A stretch of DNA of 64,000 nt from contig CAMTUU010000006.1 in the NCBI GenBank assembly GCA_947085045.1, forward strand, positions 1-64,000, in the 5' to 3' direction. The position numbers were made by a program, and so were the translations under genes. Of the stretch, positions 41,075 to 49,435 are shown in pieces. Numbering within the stretch: the stretch's first letter is position 1; every line of letters starts with the position of its first letter. The DNA is from Pseudolysinimonas_A sp947085045 (GTDB lineage: Bacteria > Actinomycetota > Actinomycetes > Actinomycetales > Microbacteriaceae). The notes under the pieces are model-generated. The model was not told the origin of the DNA. It did no database searches and saw only the letters and a list, made by a program, of their open reading frames with translations.

Positions 41075-41704
41075 TTAGCGGGCCGCGTAGTACTCGACGA
41101 CCAGCTGGACCTCGGCCGTGACCGGCACCTCGGCGCGCTTCGGGCGACGCACGAGCGTGGCCTGCAGCTTGTCGAGCTGGACCTCGAGGTAGCCCGGGGT
41201 CTTCGGCAGCACGTCGACGTGGCCGCCGGCCGCGGCGACCTGGAAGGGCTCGGTGCCCTCCGATCGCTCCTTGACGTGGATCGTCTGACCCGGCTTCACG
41301 CGGAACGACGGCCGGTCGACGAGCTGGCCGTCGACGAGGATGTGGCGGTGCACGACCATCTGGCGGGCTTGCGCCGTGGTGCGCGCGAACGCGGCACGCA
41401 GGACGAGGGCATCCAGACGCATCTCGAGCAGCTCGACCAGGTTCTCACCGGTCAGACCCTGGGTGCGGCGGGCCTCGTTGAAGACGATGCGGAGCTGCTT
41501 CTCGCGGATGCCGTACTGCTCGCGCAGACGCTGCTTCTCGCGCAGACGGACGGCGTAGTCGCTGTCGGTCTTGCGCTTGGTGCGGCCGTGCTCACCCGGA
41601 GCGTAGGGACGCTTCTCGAGGTAGCGGGCGGCCTTGGGCGTCAGCGGAATGCCGAGCGCGCGGGAGAGACGCACCTTGCGGCGGTCTTGGGACTTGGTGA
41701 CCAA
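41075..41704 (-). CDS. rpsD: 30S ribosomal protein S4
   Basis: A 209-residue S4, a primary 16S rRNA binder. R-L-S-R-A-L-G-I-P-L-T-P-K-A-A-R-Y-L-E-K-R-P-Y-A-P-G-E-H-G is the actinobacterial N-terminus without zinc cysteines, and the S4 RNA-binding domain contains R-L-D-A-L-V-L-R-A-A-F-A. The start is TTG at 41704: GGAAGG lies 7 bases upstream and the length then equals the family norm. A second TTG at 41719 would add 5 residues. It stands alone, away from the main ribosomal operon. Confidence 0.95.
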   Translation of the reverse strand: MVTKSQDRRKVRLSRALGIPLTPKAARYLEKRPYAPGEHGRTKRKTDSDYAVRLREKQRLREQYGIREKQLRIVFNEARRTQGLTGENLVELLEMRLDALVLRAAFARTTAQARQMVVHRHILVDGQLVDRPSFRVKPGQTIHVKERSEGTEPFQVAAAGGHVDVLPKTPGYLEVQLDKLQATLVRRPKRAEVPVTAEVQLVVEYYAAR

Positions 41705-41728
41705 AGTGATGCCTTCCAACCACGTGGA

Positions 41729-41741
41729 CGCGACTGTCGCG
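41729..41741 (-). promoter_or_regulatory. small hairpin in the rpsD leader
   Basis: CGCGAC-T-GTCGCG is a perfect 6-base inverted repeat about 25 bases before the rpsD start, within a 138-base leader region with no other feature seen. S4 autoregulates through leader RNA in other bacteria; no homology to those leaders is claimed. Confidence 0.3.
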
Positions 41742-41842
41742 CCTCACAGACGTATCTCCGATCCCACCGAGCCGGAGGCACGTCGACGCCGCCGGGTGTT
41801 TCAGAAGGGAGATGTCGGCCGATGGCCAACCGACTCAGACTA

Positions 41843-41860
41843 CCAGGGAAGAGTCCCCGG
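41843..41860 (-). terminator. hairpin just after rarA
   Basis: CCAGGGA-AGAG-TCCCCGG pairs over 7 positions with one wobble on the minus strand. It begins 2 bases after the rarA stop. No T-run follows. Confidence 0.45.
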
Positions 41861-41862
41861 GC

Positions 41863-43191
41863 CTACTCGCCGCGGAGGATCGCCCGGATCTTCTCGAGCC
41901 GGGCGGCCACGTCGCGCTCGTAGCCGAAGCCGGTCGGATCGTAATAGGTCGTGCCGACCAGCTCGTCCGGCAGGTACTGCTGCGGCGCCACCCCGAACTC
42001 CGCGTCGTGGGCGTACTGATAGCCCCTGCCGTGCCCCAGTCGCTTCGCGCCCGGGTAGTGCGCGTCGCGGAGGTGGATCGGGATGCGCCCGATCCTGCCT
42101 GCGCGCACATCGGCGATGGCGGCATCCAGAGCCCGGTAGGAGGCGTTCGACTTCGGGGCCGTCGCGAGGTAGACGACCGCTTCGGCCAGCAGGATGCGAC
42201 CCTCCGGCATGCCGATCAGCGCCACCCCCTCGGCCGCGGCGACCGCGATCGGCAGCGCTTGCGGGTCGGCCATCCCGATGTCTTCGGCCGCGAGGATCAT
42301 CACGCGCCGGGCGATGAACCGCGGATCCTCGCCCGCCTCGATCATCCGGGCGAGGTAGTGCAGCGACGCGTCCACGTCGGAGCCGCGCACCGACTTGATG
42401 AAGGCCGAGATGACGTCGTAGTGCTCGTCGCCCTGGCGGTCATAGCGCAACAGGGCGCGGTCGACGGTCGCCGACACCAGGTCGGCCGAGATCGAGGGGA
42501 TGCTGCCCTCCTCCGCGTCGGCGAGGGCCGACGTCGCCACGGCTTCGAGGGCGGTCAGCGCGCGCCGGGCATCGCCGGAGGACAGCTGCACGATCGCGGC
42601 TCGGGCGGCATCCTCGAGTTCGACGGTTCCGGCCAGGCCGCGCGGGTCGGTGACCGCCCGTTCGATCAACATCGCGAGGTCGTCGTCGCCGAGCGGCTGG
42701 AGGGTGAGGAGCAGCGAGCGGGAGAGCAGGGGGGCGATCACGGAGAACGACGGGTTCTCGGTCGTCGCGGCGACGAGGATCACCCAGCCGTTCTCGACCC
42801 CGGGCAGCAGGCCGTCCTGCTGGGCCTTCGAGAACCGATGGATCTCGTCGAGGAAGAGCACTGTCGAGACGCCGTAGAGGTCGCGGTCGGCGCGCGCCTT
42901 CTCCATCACCTCCCGCACATCCTTGACGCCGGCGTTGACGGCGGAGAGCTCGGTGAACCGGCGTCCCGACGAGTGGGCGATCGCTTGCGCGAGCGTGGTC
43001 TTGCCCGTGCCGGGAGGACCCCAGAGGATGAGCGAGACGGCGCCCGACTCCCCCGTCGTATCGTTCGCCAGATTGACCAGAGGCGAGCCCGGCTTCAGCA
43101 GGTGCGACTGACCGGTGATCTCGTCGAGCGAGCGGGGGCGCATCCGGACCGCGAGCGGTGCGGCGCCCGCACGGAGTCCGGGCTGAGTCAC
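41863..43191 (-). CDS. rarA: RarA/MgsA-like recombination factor, AAA+ ATPase
   Basis: A 442-residue clamp-loader-like ATPase that acts at stalled replication forks. W-G-P-P-G-T-G-K-T-T is Walker A, F-L-D-E-I-H-R-F-S-K-A-Q-Q-D is Walker B with the RarA-specific tail, and A-T-T-E-N-P-S-F is sensor 1. The C-terminal tetramerisation region includes H-Y-P-G-A-K-R-L-G-H-G-R-G-Y-Q-Y-A-H-D. GTG 43191 with TACGAT 6 bases upstream; upstream readings in frame are non-coding. Divergent from the cyclophilin gene. Confidence 0.93.
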   Translation of the reverse strand: MTQPGLRAGAAPLAVRMRPRSLDEITGQSHLLKPGSPLVNLANDTTGESGAVSLILWGPPGTGKTTLAQAIAHSSGRRFTELSAVNAGVKDVREVMEKARADRDLYGVSTVLFLDEIHRFSKAQQDGLLPGVENGWVILVAATTENPSFSVIAPLLSRSLLLTLQPLGDDDLAMLIERAVTDPRGLAGTVELEDAARAAIVQLSSGDARRALTALEAVATSALADAEEGSIPSISADLVSATVDRALLRYDRQGDEHYDVISAFIKSVRGSDVDASLHYLARMIEAGEDPRFIARRVMILAAEDIGMADPQALPIAVAAAEGVALIGMPEGRILLAEAVVYLATAPKSNASYRALDAAIADVRAGRIGRIPIHLRDAHYPGAKRLGHGRGYQYAHDAEFGVAPQQYLPDELVGTTYYDPTGFGYERDVAARLEKIRAILRGE

Positions 43192-43197
43192 CCGGCC

Positions 43198-43203
43198 ATC
43201 GTA
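43198..43203 (-). promoter_or_regulatory. -10-like hexamer of rarA
   Basis: TACGAT on the minus strand ends 6 bases before the rarA GTG, supporting both the start choice and a leaderless mRNA. Confidence 0.4.
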
Positions 43204-43294
43204 GTTCGCACCTCCGGCACAGCCGGGGCCCGCGCCAGACCGGGCGTGCGAGGCGGATAGAGTTCTCTGCGGCACACGGAAGGGTGAGGCAGGC

Positions 43295-44071
43295 GTGGCA
43301 ACAGGCAACAAGCAGCAACGGGAGGCCGCGGCGCGGCTGAAGAGGTACGAAGCGCGCCAGCAGTTGAACGTCACGCAGACCAAGCGTCGCGTGCGCGACA
43401 ACGTGATCGCCGTCGCCGGTGTCGTCGTCGTCGTCGGCCTCGCCGGGTTCGCCCAGTTCGGCGCCTTCACCGTCGGCCCGCTCGCCCCCACCCCGTCGCC
43501 GACGGCCACCGACGCGCCCTCCGCCGACGGGAACGTCGGCGCCCCCGACCCCGAGCTCTCCGAGGACCGGATCTGGACGGGCGACCTCGCCTTCAACGGA
43601 TCGAGCGTCGGCATCCAGTTGGACGGTGCCCTCGCCCCGCAGGCGGTCGCCGGATTCGTGCAGGACTTCCAGAACGACTACTACCCCGGCACGAACTGCC
43701 ACCGGCTCGCCGCCGACCTCTCGTTCCTGCAGTGCGGCTCGATCGATGGAGCCGGCGGGCCGGACCCCGCGTTCTCCTACGGACCCGTCGAGAACGCCCC
43801 CGCCGACAACCTCTACCCCGCCGGGACGATCGCGATGGCGCGCCAGGGCAACAACGGCTACAGCCAGGGACACCAGTTCTTCATCGTGCTCACCGACACC
43901 ACCCTCGGGTCGGACACGGCCGGCGGGTACACGATCGTCGGATCGGTGACCTCAGGGCTGGACAGCCTCGCGACCCTCGTCGCGGCGGGCGTCGACCCCT
44001 CGACCGCGGGGGCCGACGGCAGTGGATTCCCGCTCGAGCCGATCACGATCACCGCGTTCACCCTCCAGTGA
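43295..44071 (+). CDS. membrane-anchored cyclophilin-type peptidyl-prolyl isomerase
   Basis: A 258-residue protein with a basic N-terminus, one membrane segment (about 38-57, V-I-A-V-A-G-V-V-V-V-V-G-L-A-G), a Pro/Thr/Ala linker, and an extracytoplasmic cyclophilin domain with I-A-M-A-R and Q-G-H-Q-F-F-I-V-L-T-D. Likely assists folding of exported proteins. The canonical catalytic Arg segment F-H-R is here C-H-R-L. GTG start; a TAGAGT hexamer at 43258-43263 could be its -10. Confidence 0.9.
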   Translation: MATGNKQQREAAARLKRYEARQQLNVTQTKRRVRDNVIAVAGVVVVVGLAGFAQFGAFTVGPLAPTPSPTATDAPSADGNVGAPDPELSEDRIWTGDLAFNGSSVGIQLDGALAPQAVAGFVQDFQNDYYPGTNCHRLAADLSFLQCGSIDGAGGPDPAFSYGPVENAPADNLYPAGTIAMARQGNNGYSQGHQFFIVLTDTTLGSDTAGGYTIVGSVTSGLDSLATLVAAGVDPSTAGADGSGFPLEPITITAFTLQ

Positions 44072-44200
44072 TCGCCGTCACGAACCGGCATCACCGGGCC
44101 GGGCGTCTTCGGTCCCCGTAGGCCGCTCCGTGACCGTGCAATAGGCTGGCTCGGGTCCGGGCGAGGCACCGGGACACTCTGGGACAGCTAAGGAAGCACA

Positions 44201-45427
44201 GTGGCGAACGAACAGGCACCGTGGGGTCGCGTCGGCGACGATGGCACGGTGTACGTCCGCGAAGCCGAGGGCGAGCGCGCCGTCGGCTCCTACCCCGACG
44301 CGACGCCGGAGGAGGCGCTCGCCTACTTCGAGCGCAAGTTCGTCGAACTGCAGGGGCAGGTCTCCCTGGTCGAGCAGCGCGTGCGCGGCGGGGCTCCCGC
44401 TCAGGACGTCGCGAAGACGATCGCGTCGCTCACCGAGGCGGTGGCCGGGGCGAACGCCGTCGGCGACCTCGCCTCCCTCACCGAACGTCTCGGCAAGCTC
44501 TCCGGCAGCGTCGGCGAACTCACCGAGAAGCAGTCCGCCGAGGCGCGGGCCGCGGTCGACACCGCGATCGCCGACCGCGAGGCGCTCGTCGCCGAGGTCG
44601 AGGCGCTCGCCGCGCAGGACCCGGCCAAGGCGCAGTGGAAGCAGGTGTCGTCGAAGCTCGACGAGCTGTTCGGGCGCTGGCAGACCGCGCAGAAGGACGG
44701 CCCGCGCCTGCCGAAGGCGGTCGGCGACGACTTCTGGAAGCGATTCCGCGCCGCCCGCACGACGATCGAAGGACACCGCAAGGCGTTCTTCGCCGACCTC
44801 GACAGCACGCACAAGGAAGCCCGCACCCGCAAGCAGGAGCTGGTCGATCGCGCCGAGGCGCTGACCAGCCGGGGCACCGCCGGCATCCCCGACTACCGCC
44901 GTCTGCTCGATGACTGGAAGCTCGCCGGCCGCGCCGGCAAGAAGGTCGACGACGCCCTCTGGGCGCGGTTCAAGGCTGCCGGCGACGCGCTCTACCAGGC
45001 CAAGGCCGAGGTGGACGCGCAGGAGAACGAGACCTTCGCCGGCAACCTCGAGCAGAAGCTCCTCATCCTCGAGGAGGCCGAGAAGCTGCTCGCCGCGACC
45101 GACCGCGACGTCGCCAAGCAGGCACTCACCGGCATCCAGCGCAAGTGGGACGCCGTCGGCAAGGTGCCGCGCGATTCGATGCGCTCCGTCGAGGACCGCA
45201 TGCGCAAGGTCGAAGCCCACGTGAAGAAGCTCGACGACGACCACTGGAACAAGACCGACCCCGAGAAGGTCGCCCGTTCCACGGGTCTCGCGTCGCAGCT
45301 CTCCGGGGCGATCGAGAAGCTCGAGCGCGAACTGGCGGCGGCCAAGGCAGCCGGCGACGCGCGCAAGATCAAGGATGCCGAAGAGGCCCTCGCCGCCCGC
45401 AAGATCTGGCTCGACGCCCTGGGCTGA
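44201..45427 (+). CDS. DUF349 domain protein
   Basis: A 408-residue, almost wholly helical and charged protein with DUF349 repeats. The units share W-K or W-x-x-x-G followed by a helix of the type W-x-R-F-R-A-A: W-K-R-F-R-A-A-R (about 185), W-A-R-F-K-A-A-G-D (about 260) and a third near 325. Repeats of this kind form coiled-coil rods. Some family members are linked to ribosome or RNA functions, but none is assignable here. GTG start with AGGAAG upstream. Confidence 0.85.
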   Translation: MANEQAPWGRVGDDGTVYVREAEGERAVGSYPDATPEEALAYFERKFVELQGQVSLVEQRVRGGAPAQDVAKTIASLTEAVAGANAVGDLASLTERLGKLSGSVGELTEKQSAEARAAVDTAIADREALVAEVEALAAQDPAKAQWKQVSSKLDELFGRWQTAQKDGPRLPKAVGDDFWKRFRAARTTIEGHRKAFFADLDSTHKEARTRKQELVDRAEALTSRGTAGIPDYRRLLDDWKLAGRAGKKVDDALWARFKAAGDALYQAKAEVDAQENETFAGNLEQKLLILEEAEKLLAATDRDVAKQALTGIQRKWDAVGKVPRDSMRSVEDRMRKVEAHVKKLDDDHWNKTDPEKVARSTGLASQLSGAIEKLERELAAAKAAGDARKIKDAEEALAARKIWLDALG

Positions 45428-45443
45428 TCACGGTCGGTTGAGG

Positions 45444-45452
45444 TTGTCCACA
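45444..45452 (+). other. DnaA-box-like 9-mer
   Basis: TTGTCCACA matches the high-GC actinobacterial DnaA box. It lies in the 92-base gap after the DUF349 gene and is followed by a degenerate second copy, CTGTCCACC (45460-45468). A 14-base inverted repeat, ACAGCT-CC-AGCTGT, spans 45450-45463. There is no AT-rich region, so this is not an origin. Confidence 0.3.
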
Positions 45453-45519
45453 GCTCCAGCTGTCCACCGTTCGTCATCGATCGACATCTGCTGACAGCTC
45501 AAATCGGGATGCTGTCGGC

Positions 45520-46086
45520 ATGCGCCTCTCGCCCGTGCTCGCCGACGCCGACCTCTCCCCCGCCGAACTGCAGGCCGCTCGGCTCGATGGCGAGGTGTAC
45601 GACCTCGCGGGCGCGTTCTGCCTCATCGGCGAACTCGAGTCCCCCGCGCACCGGGCGCGCGCCGTGCTGCACACGCGGTCGCCGCGACTTATCGCCGAGT
45701 TGCGCACCGCCGCGTGGATCTGGGGCGCCGCACCCGAGCCGTTGCATCTCGAGTTCTCGGTCACTCCCGAGGCCCGGGCCCGGCTCTCCCCTGCCCACCA
45801 CATCGCGGTGCGCGAGATCGTCTACGAGGAGGGCGACCTCGAGCTGCTCGACGGGTACCGGGTGACGACGCCGCTGCGCACCATCCTCGACCTCGCGCGG
45901 TTCGCCGAACCCTTCGATCCCCCGGTCGTGACCCGTCTGGCCGCGCTCACCGGTCTCGGCCTCGACGACGTGATGGCTGCCCTCGCGAGCCGTTCCGGCA
46001 TCCCGGCGAAGCATCGGGCGCGCGACCGCCTGGAGGCGGCGCTGACGGTGTTCGGGGGTCAGGCGGTTCGGATTCTAGGCAGTTGA
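45520..46086 (+). CDS. uncharacterised protein resembling AbiEi-type transcriptional regulators
   Basis: A 188-residue protein. L-S-P-A-E-L-Q-A-A-R-L-D-G-E-V-Y at the start looks like a short winged-helix segment. P-R-L-I-A-E-L-R-T-A-A-W-I-W-G-A and V-T-T-P-L-R-T-I-L-D-L-A-R recall the central and C-terminal parts of AbiEi family antitoxin-like proteins. No partner toxin gene is adjacent. It is convergent with rel, with 4 bases between the stops. Confidence 0.6.
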   Translation: MRLSPVLADADLSPAELQAARLDGEVYDLAGAFCLIGELESPAHRARAVLHTRSPRLIAELRTAAWIWGAAPEPLHLEFSVTPEARARLSPAHHIAVREIVYEEGDLELLDGYRVTTPLRTILDLARFAEPFDPPVVTRLAALTGLGLDDVMAALASRSGIPAKHRARDRLEAALTVFGGQAVRILGS

Positions 46087-46102
46087 GATTCTAGGCAGTT
46101 GA
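46071..46102. repeat. exact 16-base tandem duplication over two convergent stop codons
   Basis: GATTCTAGGCAGTTGA occurs twice in direct succession (46071-46086 and 46087-46102). The first copy ends with the TGA of the plus-strand gene; the second copy holds the TAG of rel. Each copy carries both stops, so the duplication left both proteins intact. Confidence 0.9.
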
Positions 46103-48346
46103 GACCCGGTAGACGTCGTAGACGGCGTCGATGCGGCGCACCGCGTTGAGCAGGCGATCCAGGTGCACGGTATCGCCCATCTCGAAGACGTAGCGACTGA
46201 TCGCGAGGCGGTCGCTCGAGGTCGAGACGTTGGCCGAGAGGATGTTGACGTGGTTCTCGGAGAGCACTCGGGTGATGTCGGAGAGCAGCCCCGAGCGGTC
46301 GAGCGCCTCGACCTGGATCTGCACGAGGAAGACGCTGAGCGAGGTCGGTGCCCACTCGACGTCGATCATCCGGTCGGGCTCGTCGCGCAACGACAGCACG
46401 TTCGCACAGTCGTCGCGGTGCACCGAGACGCCCGAGCCGCGCGTGACGAAGCCGACGATCGGGTCGCCCGGCACGGGCGTGCAGCACTTCGCGAGCTTCA
46501 CCAGGATGTCGGGCGCCCCCCGCACGAGCACGCCGGAGTCGCTCGGGCGCAGCTGACGGGCCCGGCCCTTCGAGACGAACGCGACCTCGGCCTCGTCGAC
46601 CTCCGCCTCGGACTGCAGCGACGCGACGACCTTCTCGAGCACCGACTGCGTCGAGATGTGCCCCTCGCCGACCGCCGCGTAGAGCGCTTCGACGCCTTCG
46701 TAGCGCATCGCGGCGGCGACCTCGGCGAAGACGTCGGAGCTCATCAGCTTCTGCAACGGCAGGTTCTGCTTGCGCATCGCGCGGGCGATGGAGTCCTTGC
46801 CCTGCTCGATCGCCTCCTCGCGGCGCTCCTTCGTGAACCAGCCGCGGATCTTGTTGCGCGCCCGGGGGCTCTTGACGAAGTTCAACCAGTCCTGGCTCGG
46901 GCCCGCGTCGGGGTTCTTCGAGGTGAAGACCTCGACGACGTCGCCGCTTCCGAGTTCGCTCTCCAGCGGCACGAGACGGCCGTTGACCTTCGACCCCATC
47001 GTGCGATGACCGACCTCGGTGTGCACGGCGTAGGCGAAATCGACCGGGGTCGCGCCGGCGGGCAGGCCGATGACCTTCCCCTGCGGGGTGAAGACGTAGA
47101 CCTCCTTCGCCCCGATCTCGAAGCGCAGGTTGTCGAGGAACTCGCTCGCATCCTCGGTCTCGGACTGCCAGTCGCTGATGTGCGCGAGCCAGGCCATCTC
47201 GGTGTCGGTGGTGCGGCCGGCATCCTCACCGCGTCCGGATGCGATGCGCTCCTTGTACTTCCAGTGCGCGGCGACGCCGAACTCGGCGCGCTGGTGCATC
47301 TCGTGCGTGCGGATCTGGATCTCGATCGGCCGGCCCTTGGGACCGATCACCGTCGTGTGCAGCGACTGGTAGAGGTTGAACTTCGGCGTCGCGATGTAGT
47401 CCTTGAAGCGACCCGGGATCGGGTTCCAGCGCGCGTGGATCGCCCCGAGCACCGCGTAGCAGTCGCGGATGTTGTTGACGAGCACGCGGATGCCGACCAG
47501 GTCGTAGATCTCGGTGAACTCCCGACCGCGCAGCACCATCTTCTGGTAGATCGAGTAGTACTGCTTCGGCCGGCCGACGACCTGACCCTTGATCTTGCCC
47601 GACTTGAGGTCATCGTTGACCGAGTCGATGACGTTCTGCACGAACTCCTCGCGCTGCGGCGTGCGATCGCGCACGAGGCTCTCGATCTCGACGTAGAGCT
47701 TCGGGTGCAGCACCGCGAACGAGAGGTCCTCCAGCTCCCACTTGATCGTCTGGATGCCGAGCCGGTGCGCCAGCGGAGCGTAGATCTCGATCGTCTCCTG
47801 CGCCTTGCGCTTCGCCGACTCCTCGGGCACGAAGCCCCAGGTGCGCGCGTTGTGCAGGCGGTCGGCGAGCTTCACGACGAGGACGCGGATGTCCTTGCTC
47901 ATCGCGACGACCATCTTGCGCACCGTCTCGGCCTGCGCGCTGTCGCCGTACTTGAGCTTGTCGAGCTTGGTGACGCCGTCGACGAGCATCGCGATCTCGT
48001 CGCCGAAGTCGGCGCGCACCATGTCGAGCGTGTAGGCGGTGTCCTCCACCGTGTCGTGCAGCAGCGCGGCCGCGAGGGTCTTCGACCCGATGCCCAGGTC
48101 GGCGAGGATCTGCGCCACCGCGACCGGGTGCGTGATGTAGGGCTCGCCGCTCTTGCGCTTCTGCCCGGAGTGGGCCTTCTCGGCGGCGGCGTACGCGCGC
48201 TCGATGAGGGCGACGTCCGCCTTCGGGTGATGCGTGCGCACCGTCTTCAGCAGCCGGTCGACGGCACCGGTCGGCTGTGCGCGCGAGAAGATGCGCGGCA
48301 GCAGGGTCCTCAGGGAGGCCGTCCCCGGCGCCTGAGTCTCCGTCAT
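46091..48346 (-). CDS. rel: bifunctional (p)ppGpp synthetase/hydrolase
   Basis: A 751-residue long RelA/SpoT homologue governing the stringent response. The HD hydrolase has H-D-T-V-E-D with H97/D98. The synthetase domain has Y-Q-S-L-H-T-T-V. The TGS domain begins V-Y-V-F-T-P-Q-G-K, a helical domain follows, then the zinc/CC region K-C-C-T-P-V-P-G-D and a C-terminal ACT domain. Both activities look intact. ATG start with TAGACT 6 bases upstream. It follows secF with its own promoter. Confidence 0.97.
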   Translation of the reverse strand: MTETQAPGTASLRTLLPRIFSRAQPTGAVDRLLKTVRTHHPKADVALIERAYAAAEKAHSGQKRKSGEPYITHPVAVAQILADLGIGSKTLAAALLHDTVEDTAYTLDMVRADFGDEIAMLVDGVTKLDKLKYGDSAQAETVRKMVVAMSKDIRVLVVKLADRLHNARTWGFVPEESAKRKAQETIEIYAPLAHRLGIQTIKWELEDLSFAVLHPKLYVEIESLVRDRTPQREEFVQNVIDSVNDDLKSGKIKGQVVGRPKQYYSIYQKMVLRGREFTEIYDLVGIRVLVNNIRDCYAVLGAIHARWNPIPGRFKDYIATPKFNLYQSLHTTVIGPKGRPIEIQIRTHEMHQRAEFGVAAHWKYKERIASGRGEDAGRTTDTEMAWLAHISDWQSETEDASEFLDNLRFEIGAKEVYVFTPQGKVIGLPAGATPVDFAYAVHTEVGHRTMGSKVNGRLVPLESELGSGDVVEVFTSKNPDAGPSQDWLNFVKSPRARNKIRGWFTKERREEAIEQGKDSIARAMRKQNLPLQKLMSSDVFAEVAAAMRYEGVEALYAAVGEGHISTQSVLEKVVASLQSEAEVDEAEVAFVSKGRARQLRPSDSGVLVRGAPDILVKLAKCCTPVPGDPIVGFVTRGSGVSVHRDDCANVLSLRDEPDRMIDVEWAPTSLSVFLVQIQVEALDRSGLLSDITRVLSENHVNILSANVSTSSDRLAISRYVFEMGDTVHLDRLLNAVRRIDAVYDVYRVSTA

Positions 48347-48352
48347 GAAGAG

Positions 48353-48358
48353 AGTCTA
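48353..48358 (-). promoter_or_regulatory. -10-like hexamer of rel
   Basis: TAGACT on the minus strand ends 6 bases before the rel ATG; no ribosome binding site is visible. Confidence 0.45.
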
Positions 48359-48371
48359 GTTTCGCTCCCCG

Positions 48372-48397
48372 GGTCGTGCCGACCGGCGAGCCTCGCC
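48372..48397 (-). terminator. paired hairpins after secF
   Basis: GGCGAG-C-CTCGCC (48385-48397) and GGTCG-TGC-CGACC (48372-48384) are adjacent perfect inverted repeats within 32 bases of the secF stop. They separate the secDF unit from the rel promoter. Confidence 0.45.
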
Positions 48398-48403
48398 CGC
48401 GTC

Positions 48404-49435
48404 CTACGCGGGGACCGGGACCTTGCCCTTCGAGCGCAGACCGAGAACGCGCTTGTCGCGCTTCGCGATCGCCGGCTCGTTCTCGCGGAACCATACGTAC
48501 AGCGGCGACGCGACGAACGGCGTCGAGTAGGTGCCGATGATCGTTCCGACGAGCAGCGCGAGCGAGATGTCGCGGAGCGTGTCGGCTCCGAGCACGAACG
48601 AGCCGATGAACAGGATCGCGGCGACCGGGAGGGCCGCGACGACACCCGTGTTGATCGAGCGCACGAGCGTCTGATTGACGGCGAGGTTGACCGTCTCGCC
48701 GAACGTGCGGGTCGAGTCGTCGGACATCTCGGAGGTGTTCTCGCGGATCTTGTCGAATACCACGACGGTGTCGTAGAGCGAGAAGCCGAGGATCGTGAGG
48801 AAGCCGATCACCGCCGCCGGGGTGATCTCGAATCCGGTCGCGGCGTACACGCCGATCGTGATGATGAGGTCGTGCAGCAGCGACAGGATGGCGGCGAGCG
48901 ACATCTTCCAGGTGCGGAAGTAGATCGCCATCAGGATCATCGCGAGCACCAGGAACACGCCGAGGCCGATGAGGGCCTGACGGGTGATGTCGGCGCCCCA
49001 GGTCGGCCCGACGAACGACGAGGTCACTTCGGTCGTGTCGTACGCCTCGCCGAGGGCGGTCGCGACCTCCTGGGTCTCCTGGTTGGAGAGCTGGTCGGTC
49101 TGCACCCGCACGCCGGCGTCGCCGACCGTGCTGACCCGGGCCACGGCCTCCGGCGCGATCGAGCGCACGGCCTCTTCGGCCAGCGTGGTGTCGGGCTCGG
49201 TGGCGCCGTCCGGGACGGCCGCAGCGGAGACCTGGAACTGCGATCCCCCGCGGAACTCGATCCCGAAGTTGAAGCCAGCGCCGAAGTCGCCGCCGCCGCG
49301 CACGAACGGCACGGCGAGGGCGATGAGCATGAGCGCCGCGGCGATCGACAGCCAGATCACCCGCAGGCGGATGAAGGGGACCGACCGTTCGCCGGTGTAG
49401 AGGTCGTTGCCGAAGCGCGTGAGGCCGCTGGCCAT
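48404..49435 (-). CDS. secF: protein translocase subunit SecF
   Basis: A 343-residue six-span membrane protein that, with SecD, uses the proton gradient to help protein export. F-N-F-G-I-E-F-R-G-G-S is the large extracytoplasmic loop start. L-H-D-L-I-I-T-I-G and V-F-D-K-I-R-E-N are conserved membrane and loop motifs, and R-S-I-N-T-G is in the fifth region. The start overlaps secD by one base (TAATG). Confidence 0.96.
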   Translation of the reverse strand: MASGLTRFGNDLYTGERSVPFIRLRVIWLSIAAALMLIALAVPFVRGGGDFGAGFNFGIEFRGGSQFQVSAAAVPDGATEPDTTLAEEAVRSIAPEAVARVSTVGDAGVRVQTDQLSNQETQEVATALGEAYDTTEVTSSFVGPTWGADITRQALIGLGVFLVLAMILMAIYFRTWKMSLAAILSLLHDLIITIGVYAATGFEITPAAVIGFLTILGFSLYDTVVVFDKIRENTSEMSDDSTRTFGETVNLAVNQTLVRSINTGVVAALPVAAILFIGSFVLGADTLRDISLALLVGTIIGTYSTPFVASPLYVWFRENEPAIAKRDKRVLGLRSKGKVPVPA

